DNA of 5,879 bases from Anaerolineaceae bacterium UBA5224 (GTDB lineage: Bacteria > Chloroflexota > Anaerolineae > Anaerolineales > Anaerolineaceae), in contig DHUW01000039.1 in assembly GCA_002409365.1 (NCBI GenBank), positions 1 to 5,879 on the forward strand. The letters run 5' to 3'. Under the pieces are notes generated by a model. The model was not told the DNA's origin and made no database searches. It saw only the letters and a list, made by a program, of their open reading frames with translations. This document shows, piece by piece, positions 1 through 4,130 of this stretch. The position numbers were made by a program, and so were the translations under genes. The stretch's first letter is position 1, and each line of letters starts with the position of its first letter.

Positions 1-22
1 CCAACTTTTGGGGTGCAGTTCA
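1..22. mobile_element. Probable outer end of an IS3-family (IS150-like) insertion sequence, cut by the window edge
   Basis: Read on the minus strand, positions 22 to 1 begin TGAACTGCACCCC and continue AAAAGTTGG. From memory this closely resembles the terminal inverted repeats of IS3-family elements, especially the IS150 group, which begin TG, carry an ACTGCACCC-type block and then a GTTGGAC block. The element would lie to the left of the window and end at base 22; the adjoining TTA or TTAAT could be the target duplication. A competing reading exists: an ATG at 23-21 is preceded by GGTGAGGATTA, a plausible Shine-Dalgarno, so a leftward gene starting M-N-C-T-P-K-V could begin here. Only 22 bases are visible, so neither reading is secure. 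Confidence 0.45.
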
Positions 23-86
23 TTAATCCTCACCTTTTTTATACGCCCGATATTTTACCGTGATCAGCTGGCTTGCGGAAACACTA

Positions 87-172
87 TCTTTTGTAGGGGA
101 GACCTGCCATAGTCTCCCAATGCTGATCAACCCAAACCTTGGCCGGGCATGGCAATCCGCCCCTACGAAAGA
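87..172. repeat. Short MITE-like element with 13-bp terminal inverted repeats
   Basis: The left end TCTTTTGTAGGGG (87-99) and the reverse complement of the right end (160-172, TCTTTCGTAGGGG) match at 12 of 13 positions. Inside the left end there is a further perfect 7-bp stem, GGGAGAC (97-103) with GTCTCCC (112-118) around an 8-base loop, and near the right end a 4-bp stem GGGC (145-148) with GCCC (159-162). The 86-base length, terminal GTAGGGG/CCCCTAC and lack of coding potential fit a non-autonomous miniature or palindromic intergenic element. I see no clear target-site duplication. It lies downstream of the DUF3795 gene and might also fold in its 3' transcript, but no U-tract follows the stem on either strand. 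Confidence 0.6.
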
Positions 173-249
173 CCCCAGACCTTGGTGGTAATGGCAACCT
201 ACCCATACAATTCTATGCTAATGGCTGGTTATGGCAATTTTGCCCTAAG
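136..249 (+). repeat. Three degenerate direct copies of a ~40-base unit
   Basis: The core ATGGCAA occurs at 149, 191 and 231, so the spacing is 42 then 40 bases. Copies 1 and 2 also share ACCTTGG upstream (136-142 and 179-185) and a C-rich CCC.TAC block downstream. Copies 1 and 3 share TGGC-GG before the core and GCCC-TA after it. Copy 1 is the right half of the inverted-repeat element at 87-172. Copy 3 runs into the stop codon (247-245) of the DUF3795 gene. The copies are too diverged and too few for a microsatellite-like array; successive insertions or old duplications are likelier. Confidence 0.45.
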
Positions 250-595
250 CAATAATGCTGATCCTTGCCCTCTCCAACTCCAATTGCGTTCGGGCATCGG
301 TTTCGGTGGAGACAAATCTCTCTATCAACAGGCAAGGATAATCAGGGCAATGGGCGCAATTCTCAAGTAGGCGGGTGGTGGCGCAGGCGCGAACCCGGCA
401 ACCCTGGCACATGCGCGATTCCAGGCGCTGCGGGCTGTGGCAGCCATGGCAGGTCATATCTTTGGTGGTGAGGCACAATTCTTCACTTGAATATTCCGCC
501 GCCAGCCAGCGTTTGTACACCTCATCCCGATTTTGTGTTGCCTGGAAGACCGGGCATTCTTCGCAAATTTGACCACAATAAGCCAGCTCAGCCAT
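245..595 (-). CDS. Cysteine-rich DUF3795 family protein
   Basis: A 116-residue protein with 12 cysteines. It starts MAELAYCGQICEECPVF and has C7, C11, C14, then C41, C49, C52, C63, C66, C71, C80, C83 and C88, ending in the C-A-H-C-P-D-Y-P-C block typical of DUF3795 (PF12675). The cysteine pairs suggest bound zinc or an iron-sulfur cluster; the family has no established biochemical function. No signal peptide or membrane segment is visible, so it should be cytoplasmic. Start choice: GGGGGAG at 608-602 lies 6 bases before the ATG at 595 and only 3 before an adjacent in-frame ATG at 598. A GTG further upstream (622) has no ribosome site. The gene overlaps the end of the upstream ABM-like gene by 8 bases, so the two are probably co-translated. 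The last ~28 residues after C88 are charged and cysteine-free. The family call is firm; the function is unknown. Confidence 0.85.
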   Translation of the reverse strand: MAELAYCGQICEECPVFQATQNRDEVYKRWLAAEYSSEELCLTTKDMTCHGCHSPQRLESRMCQGCRVRACATTRLLENCAHCPDYPCLLIERFVSTETDARTQLELERARISIIA

Positions 596-941
596 CATGC
601 TCTCCCCCGATTGTGTACCCACAGTTGATGTCGAATGGCACTTTTAGCAATTTCCGCAAAGGCTTTTCAAACTGGCTGAAATACTCCTGTGTCGCAGCAT
701 GGTAATGTGTCAAATTGTCGAATTCCCAAAAAGAGAAGTACCTTACAACTCCCACTACCTTTTTGAGCGGGCGAGGTGGATTCTGGATGCCATCGTCGTA
801 AGTATAAAATCGCTTCAGATAGCGTATTCCCAGGCAGCCTGTGCTTGCTTTTTGAGCCAGGGTCATGCTGGTTACCAACTCTTCAAACGCTTCAACTTTT
901 TCTGGCAAAACCTGGAAAACTTTGACTTCTGCAAATGACAT
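588..941 (-). CDS. ABM-like (dimeric alpha-beta barrel) hypothetical protein
   Basis: A 117-residue cytoplasmic protein. The opening strand and helix, MSFAEVKVFQVLPEKVEAFE, followed by a G-C-L-G-I-R second strand (35-40), a Y-F-S-F-W-E-F-D strand (68-75) and a helix with H79-Y80 to F91, fit the ferredoxin-like fold of the antibiotic-biosynthesis-monooxygenase (ABM, PF03992) superfamily. The C-terminal PFDINCGYTIG block (102-112) recalls uncharacterised ABM-annotated proteins that I remember from other bacteria. Members of this fold are often dimeric and range from cofactor-free oxygenases to heme-degrading enzymes and proteins with no known activity, so no reaction is assigned. The start is well supported: GGAGG (952-948) with 6-base spacing before ATG. 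The stop overlaps the start of the DUF3795 gene, so the two likely form an operon. The upstream spacer of 169 bases leaves room for its own promoter. Confidence 0.72.
   Translation of the reverse strand: MSFAEVKVFQVLPEKVEAFEELVTSMTLAQKASTGCLGIRYLKRFYTYDDGIQNPPRPLKKVVGVVRYFSFWEFDNLTHYHAATQEYFSQFEKPLRKLLKVPFDINCGYTIGGEHDG
602..608 (-). promoter_or_regulatory. Shine-Dalgarno that fixes the DUF3795 start
   Basis: GGGGGAG on the minus strand lies inside the 3' end of the upstream gene. It is 6 bases before ATG 595 and 3 before ATG 598. It supports initiation at one of these two codons instead of the upstream GTG at 622. Confidence 0.7.
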
Positions 942-992
942 GGAAAACCTCCAATGGTTAACTCACGATAGAACAACTATTAAGGTTGCATT

Positions 993-1025
993 TATCCTGC
1001 CAGGAATGGTGCACTTAACAGGATA
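993..1025. promoter_or_regulatory. Inverted repeat upstream of the ABM/DUF3795 pair
   Basis: TATCCTG (993-999) and CAGGATA (1019-1025) are perfect 7-base inverted copies separated by 19 bases. A third half-site, CAGGA at 1001-1005, forms an 11-base palindrome TCCTG-C-CAGGA with the first. The cluster lies 52-84 bases upstream of the ABM-like start codon, where a promoter is expected. It could be a regulator site or an RNA stem-loop. A weak -35/-10-like pair overlaps it on the minus strand (TTAAGT, then GATAAA), but I would not call it a promoter. Confidence 0.3.
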
Positions 1026-1110
1026 GCTATTGAACTGGTTTGAATTAATGGGGAATAGCAGATTCAGGAAAGATTTCGACGGGTATTATTTCTGATCAAT
1101 CAATTACTGG

Positions 1111-1695
1111 TTATCGGGTCGAATAGAGCCTTTTGAATGCTTCAGGCGGGTTGGGACCGGCAACTCTCTGACGGATCTGGGCGGCGCACTCTTCCGGCGT
1201 ATTAAGAGATGTATCTACTTCAAGGTCGTAAACGCAATGGGCGTGTACCAGATGGTACTGTGCCTCGGCTTGCCCGAGGGTGCGGTTTTTTCGCGATCGC
1301 TCGCGCTGGAGTAGCACATCTAATGGGCATCGTACACCAATCAGATAAGCAGGAAGATCATGGAACAGGTCGGCGCATTCCTGCACCCATCTTGGTTCCA
1401 CAAGAACATGATCTGACAAAACATTATTTCCGGTTTTCGACAGCGCAGCAATCGCCTGGTGCATGCCTGTCATCAACGTTTGCCCTGCCTGCCCTGCAGT
1501 GGTTGCCAGCCCGAGGATCTCATCCCAAAGCGGACGTTCCAGGTAGCGCTCAGGCAGCATCCAGATGAATTTATCAATACCAGCCTCGAGGTAAGGTTCT
1601 TCCAGGCTGTCCTGGAGGGCGCGCAGCAAGCAGGTTTTCCCTGAAGAGGATGTGCCGTTAAGAATAATGATTTTCCCGAGAGTGTTTGAAGTCAT
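1111..1695 (-). CDS. Chloramphenicol-phosphotransferase-like P-loop kinase
   Basis: A 194-residue protein of the CPT-like family (PF07931). The N-terminal strand IIILNGTSSSGKT holds the Walker A loop (G14-T21) that binds ATP phosphates. E38-A-G-I-D41 aligns with the F-G-V-D stretch of Streptomyces venezuelae CPT, whose Asp37 is the catalytic base, so D41 is the likely equivalent. Further shared landmarks are VLSDHV (92-97), I-G-V-R-C (119-123), an arginine-rich lid (R131, R133, R135, R138) and Y156-DLEVDTS near the C-terminus. In S. venezuelae the enzyme phosphorylates the C3 hydroxyl of chloramphenicol as self-protection; most relatives have unknown substrates, so resistance is not assigned. 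It is the last gene of the four-gene operon, 22 bases after the second GNAT gene, with a weak AG-rich ribosome site. It is about 15 residues longer than the S. venezuelae protein, mainly at the two ends. No hairpin terminator is apparent after the stop. Confidence 0.85.
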   Translation of the reverse strand: MTSNTLGKIIILNGTSSSGKTCLLRALQDSLEEPYLEAGIDKFIWMLPERYLERPLWDEILGLATTAGQAGQTLMTGMHQAIAALSKTGNNVLSDHVLVEPRWVQECADLFHDLPAYLIGVRCPLDVLLQRERSRKNRTLGQAEAQYHLVHAHCVYDLEVDTSLNTPEECAAQIRQRVAGPNPPEAFKRLYSTR

Positions 1696-1717
1696 ATTAT
1701 CTCTCGGGATGCTGAGC

Positions 1718-2188
1718 TTATAAATCCAGCGTCATTGGAGGGTGAATAGGATGCTGCTCGATGAATCCGAGCGTATCGTAAAGGTGACGACCTTCAGGTG
1801 AGGCATCCAGGGCAACATAATCGAGCTCAAGCTCGCGTGCTAACGCGATCAAGCGTTCCATGATTCCTCTTGCAAGCCGATTGTTTCGGTATTCTGGCCA
1901 GGTGAGGATATTGATAATGCGTCCGTTGCGACCCGTGTGCGAATGGGGATGGTACATAACATTGTAGATTTGCAGAAAACCCACAGCGGCTGGCTTCTCA
2001 TCGACAAATGCCAGCCAGGCAAAAATCTGTTGGTTGAGACGGGTTTGAAGAAAACCTTCGATTTGCGCCTTCCCAGCTACCAGTTCATCATCTGGCAGTG
2101 TCTGCCCCAGAGCTCGTAAAAAGTCAAGACGCGCCTGAGCTAAAAGGGCGATATCAGTTGTTTCAGCGGCACGAAAGGATGCTTGCAT
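1718..2188 (-). CDS. GNAT-family N-acetyltransferase with altered motif A
   Basis: A 156-residue single-domain GNAT (PF00583-type) expected to move an acetyl group from acetyl-CoA to an amine. The N-terminal FRAAETTDIALLAQARLDFL is the usual strand 1-helix 1; G88 to L94 is strand 4; P98-EYRNNRLARGIMERLI is motif A with the acetyl-CoA-binding turn; Y124-VALDASPEGRHLYDTLGF is the C-terminal strand, helix and LGF signature seen in relatives that carry L-H-A-S-x-x-G-R-x-L-Y. The canonical R/Q-x-x-G-x-G/A turn reads R101-N-N-R104-L-A106: the first glycine is arginine (CGG codon, one base from GGG). Otherwise the domain is intact, so this may be a tolerated variant or a weakened enzyme. It starts 2 bases after the preceding gene's stop with a weak AGAAG ribosome site, suggesting coupled translation. 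The substrate is unknown. Confidence 0.85.
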   Translation of the reverse strand: MQASFRAAETTDIALLAQARLDFLRALGQTLPDDELVAGKAQIEGFLQTRLNQQIFAWLAFVDEKPAAVGFLQIYNVMYHPHSHTGRNGRIINILTWPEYRNNRLARGIMERLIALARELELDYVALDASPEGRHLYDTLGFIEQHPIHPPMTLDL

Positions 2189-2190
2189 GA

Positions 2191-2631
2191 TTATAGGTTC
2201 TTCTCGTTGAGTGTCTTGTTGCGATATACCAGGTCAGGGCGGGTTTGCCAACCCTGGCTCTCCCAAAAGGCATTGCCCTGTTCATTAGTGGCAAAAACCA
2301 GCATGCCAGCCTTGGTGATTCCTTCTGCTTTTAGCGCGTCACAGGCAGCATCTGCCAGTAGTTTGCCAATTCCTTGCCTTTGAAAATCGGGGTGCACTAA
2401 AGCGTGGTAGATGTAACCGCGTCTGCCGTCATGTCCGGCGAGGATCCCGCCGACAATCTGCCCATCATTTTCGGCAACAAAGCAAGTATTTGGGTTGCGC
2501 TGCAAGAACCTGGCGATTCCCTGCTCGCTGTCATCAATACTGCGCAGACCTAGCTTAAAACCAGGCAAGCTGCTCCACAATGCGAACAAGGCGGGGTAGT
2601 CTGCCAGGGTAAAGATGCGGATCGAACTCAT
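2191..2631 (-). CDS. YpeA-like GNAT-family N-acetyltransferase
   Basis: A 146-residue GNAT. The order IRIFTLADYPALFALW, then FVAENDGQIVGGILAGHDGRRG (51-72), then HALVHPDFQRQGIGKLL (76-92) closely follows the E. coli YpeA layout (VAE-x-G-x-VVG...GYDGHRG...GVHPEFRGRGIA). The acetyl-CoA turn is canonical: Q84-R-Q-G87-I-G89. The C-terminal N116-x-x-G-N-A-F-W-E-S-Q-G-W (116-128) is the usual N-x-x-A-x-x-x-Y-x-x-x-G-F-type helix. YpeA-type enzymes are poorly characterised, and the acceptor cannot be read from sequence. The start codon lies one base after the ligase stop (TGATATG) with no good Shine-Dalgarno, so translation is probably coupled to the ligase gene. Its neighbours are the ligase upstream and a second, different GNAT downstream; the two GNATs are too dissimilar to be a recent duplication. 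Confidence 0.9.
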   Translation of the reverse strand: MSSIRIFTLADYPALFALWSSLPGFKLGLRSIDDSEQGIARFLQRNPNTCFVAENDGQIVGGILAGHDGRRGYIYHALVHPDFQRQGIGKLLADAACDALKAEGITKAGMLVFATNEQGNAFWESQGWQTRPDLVYRNKTLNEKNL

Positions 2632-2632
2632 A

Positions 2633-3694
2633 TCAGATCATACCGTAACGATGCAGGGCGGTGTTCAAGATCAAATTCACCAACTCAGTATGGCTGATGC
2701 CATCCGCTTCAGCTTCGATGACGATATCTGATAGCTTTGGCATCAAGCCTGGCAGCGGATTGATCTCCAGGATGTAGGGTTTGAAATTGTCGTGAACATC
2801 CAGCCGAAAATCGATGCGGGAAACGTCCAGTGCACCTGTCACACGGAAAACTGCTGCAGCAAGCCAGTTCAGTTCATCCACCATATCTTCGTCTAATGGC
2901 GCCGGGCAGAGGTATTCCAAGTCAGCTGCATGTACAGTTTTCAGATCATTACCATAAACCTTGCCCTCATCAGTCCAAGGCTCAAGGTTGACCTCCATGG
3001 GCGGTAAAAAATGCAGACCCGCCTGGATGCGGTGGGCGTTTTCGTCTTTTGGAATTCGGCGGGCAACCGGACCGATCAGGTTGCCAACCAGCCCTATGGT
3101 CACCTCGCGACCTTCTATGTACCGTTCCACCAATGCGCTCTGCTTATACTTTTTCAGGATGTACCGGAGTTGGGTGCGCAGTTCTTTCTCATTATGCAGT
3201 ATCGATTGATAACCGATGCCCATGCCAGTGCCTTCCCGACTGGGTTTGATAAAGAGTGGAAACTCCATCCCTTCTTCCAAAGGTTCATCCTCGCGTTCAA
3301 AACTCTGAAATTCTGGTGTTGGCAGATTGTGCCATGCCAAAATGCGCTTGGTCATGGGCTTATCCAGTGTCAGGGCCATCGTCAAAATTTTGGAACCAGT
3401 GTAAGGAATTTGCAGTTTCTCAAGGATGGCTGGGATCTGTGACTCGCGTGAATCGCCAAAATGACTTTCGGCAATGTTGAAGCAGATATCAGGCTTGTAA
3501 TCACGCACAGTATCGATGATGCTGTCATCGGCTTCCAGGAATTCAGCCTGGTGCCCGCCTTCCCTGATGGCATTGACCAACGATAAAACCGTTTTCTCAG
3601 AATCGAGATCATCCCATTGATCTTCGCTCATGCCTTCGAACACAGGCGCGTTTTCTTTAAGATTTGCCAATACGGCGACACGAAAACTCTTCAT
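2633..3694 (-). CDS. Ddl-like ATP-grasp ligase (D-alanine--D-alanine ligase-related)
   Basis: A 353-residue ATP-grasp ligase (COG1181-like), expected to join an acyl phosphate to an amine or hydroxyl acceptor. Landmarks are FNIAES (72-77) with RESQIPAILEKLQIPYTGS (83-101) of the N-terminal domain; LDKPMTK (110-116); the ATP lid FIKPSREGTGMG (148-159); E190 and E195-G-R-E; and the metal-binding set R293-I-D295, E310 and N312 in ILEINPLPGLMP. Against E. coli DdlB, by eye, the substrate-side residues differ: Ser150-Ser151 read T156-G157, and the Lys-Tyr216 pair of the omega loop reads K252-T253. The usual N-terminal G-G-x-S-x-E-x-x-V-S motif is replaced by a longer stretch in which E33 may stand for Glu15. 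It is therefore related to Ddl but may use another substrate. It heads the operon; GGAG (3710-3707) lies 12 bases before ATG, a rather long spacing. No cell-wall genes are adjacent. Confidence 0.85.
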   Translation of the reverse strand: MKSFRVAVLANLKENAPVFEGMSEDQWDDLDSEKTVLSLVNAIREGGHQAEFLEADDSIIDTVRDYKPDICFNIAESHFGDSRESQIPAILEKLQIPYTGSKILTMALTLDKPMTKRILAWHNLPTPEFQSFEREDEPLEEGMEFPLFIKPSREGTGMGIGYQSILHNEKELRTQLRYILKKYKQSALVERYIEGREVTIGLVGNLIGPVARRIPKDENAHRIQAGLHFLPPMEVNLEPWTDEGKVYGNDLKTVHAADLEYLCPAPLDEDMVDELNWLAAAVFRVTGALDVSRIDFRLDVHDNFKPYILEINPLPGLMPKLSDIVIEAEADGISHTELVNLILNTALHRYGMI

Positions 3695-3740
3695 TTTTTA
3701 CAGCATCTCCAGGGGTAGTTAAATAAATATACAACCTTGA

Positions 3741-3746
3741 ATTATA
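3741..3746 (-). promoter_or_regulatory. -10 box of the ligase/GNAT/kinase operon promoter
   Basis: A perfect TATAAT on the minus strand, 46 bases upstream of the ligase ATG, gives a predicted transcript start near 3734 and a leader of about 40 bases. The -35 region at normal spacing (CACCAA, 3769-3764) is poor and there is no extended TG, so this promoter may need an activator. It is the best candidate in the spacer for driving the four-gene operon. Confidence 0.5.
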
Positions 3747-3801
3747 GTAGGTTTTGAAAAATGTTGGTGTTAATGTTTTGACATGGAATGAATTTGTACT
3801 G

Positions 3802-3813
3802 AGTCTATAGACT
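3802..3813. promoter_or_regulatory. 12-bp perfect palindrome upstream of the operon promoter
   Basis: AGTCTATAGACT is its own reverse complement. It is centred about 64 bases upstream of the TATAAT box on the minus strand, a position used by activator sites. With a poor -35 box downstream, an operator role is plausible, but there is only one copy in the window and no regulator gene nearby. Confidence 0.3.
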
Positions 3814-3873
3814 TTGGGTTAATAGGTGTAGATGGGCTTTGCATCCCTCGTAATTCGGTTTGGATTATTTCTG

Positions 3874-3939
3874 AAAAGATCAAAGGAAAAGGCGGACCTC
3901 CACGGTCGCTGTGCTCCCTCGCGGTGACTTACAGCAAAT
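3874..3939. repeat. Interspersed repeat, copy 1
   Basis: Positions 3892-3939 match 4083-4130 at 36 of 48 bases without gaps. An upstream AAAAGATCAAA block (3874-3884) matches 4072-4082 at 10 of 11, after a 7-base insertion in this copy. The centre can fold as a 9-bp stem, 3905-3913 with 3920-3928, including three G-U pairs, around CTCCCT. On the minus strand it reads CACCGCGAGGGAGCACAGCG, which resembles the 'CATTGCGAGGAGCGAAGCGAC' repeat that I recall as widespread in environmental bacterial genomes. It is therefore likely a REP/MITE-type unit. Confidence 0.65.
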
Positions 3940-3985
3940 CCCCACTTGCCTTCTTTTGGTGCAGGGAGGGGACCAGGGGGTGGGT
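3940..3985. repeat. C-rich/G-rich imperfect inverted repeat with G-quadruplex pattern
   Basis: CCCC (3940-3943) and GGGG (3968-3971) bound an imperfect inverted repeat around CTTCTTTTGGTG. The plus strand then carries GGG-A-GGGG-ACCA-GGGGG-T-GGG at 3964-3984, four G-runs with loops of about 1, 4 and 1 bases. On the minus strand it reads as the ACCCCCTGGTCCCCTCCC type of intergenic palindromic unit common in environmental genomes. Its role is unknown; a stable G-rich structure on the template strand could hinder polymerase reading through from the transporter gene. Confidence 0.45.
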
Positions 3986-4027
3986 CTTGAATAAATGGCA
4001 AGAGAGATGATTTCAGTAGAGAGAAAA

Positions 4028-4048
4028 CGGGAGGGTTTAGCCCTCCCG
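4028..4048 (-). terminator. Intrinsic terminator of the dus-transporter operon
   Basis: On the minus strand a perfect 8-bp GC-rich stem, CGGGAGGG and CCCTCCCG, encloses the loop CTAAA and is followed by TTTTCTCTCT. This is a textbook rho-independent terminator, 82 bases after the transporter stop codon. On the plus strand the same stem is followed by CTTTGTT, so weak bidirectional action is possible, though no plus-strand gene is present. Confidence 0.85.
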
Positions 4049-4071
4049 CTTTGTTCGAGTGACAAAAAGAT

Positions 4072-4130
4072 AAAAGATTAAAGCAGACTGCCATGGTCGC
4101 TAAGCTCCCACGCAGTGACTGATAGAAAAC
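4072..4130. repeat. Interspersed repeat, copy 2, abutting the transporter stop codon
   Basis: This is the partner of copy 1, in the same orientation. The hairpin equivalent is 4096-4104 with 4111-4119: the outer six pairs remain, with a U-G pair of copy 1 replaced by U-A, while two inner pairs are lost. The similarity runs to base 4130, directly next to the transporter's TAG (4133-4131), so the repeat sits between the coding end and the terminator. Confidence 0.6.

Larger units (their letters stand above)
3695..4130. other. Gene-free repeat-rich spacer between the two operons
   Basis: This 436-base stretch holds no convincing gene. From right to left along transcription it contains repeat copy 2 (4130-4072), the transporter terminator (4048-4028), a C/G-rich repeat (3985-3940), repeat copy 1 (3939-3874), a 12-bp palindrome (3813-3802) and the ligase operon promoter (3746-3741). 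A 91-codon reading frame across 4094-3819 translates the repeats and is rejected. Confidence 0.7.

Noticed and set aside
97..118. Stem GGGAGAC/GTCTCCC as a terminator for the ABM/DUF3795 unit
   Set aside because: No T-tract follows on either strand; it is better explained as part of the inverted-repeat element.
149..370. 73-codon plus-strand frame at the left end
   Set aside because: It starts inside the inverted-repeat element, lies antisense to the DUF3795 gene for half its length and has no family-like sequence.
596..622. GTG start at 622 (125 residues) for the DUF3795 protein
   Set aside because: No ribosome site precedes it and the extra residues are outside the family domain; the GGGGGAG site favours ATG 595 or 598.
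3011..3442. 143-codon plus-strand frame
   Set aside because: It is antisense to the ATP-grasp ligase core, including its lid and substrate loop; no ribosome site and no recognisable family.
3778..3783. Perfect TTGACA on the plus strand
   Set aside because: No acceptable -10 at 16-18 bases downstream and no plus-strand gene follows.
3819..4094. 91-codon minus-strand reading frame in the spacer
   Set aside because: It crosses the terminator stem, the C-rich repeat and repeat copy 1, has no ribosome site, and its residues are what translating these repeats would give.
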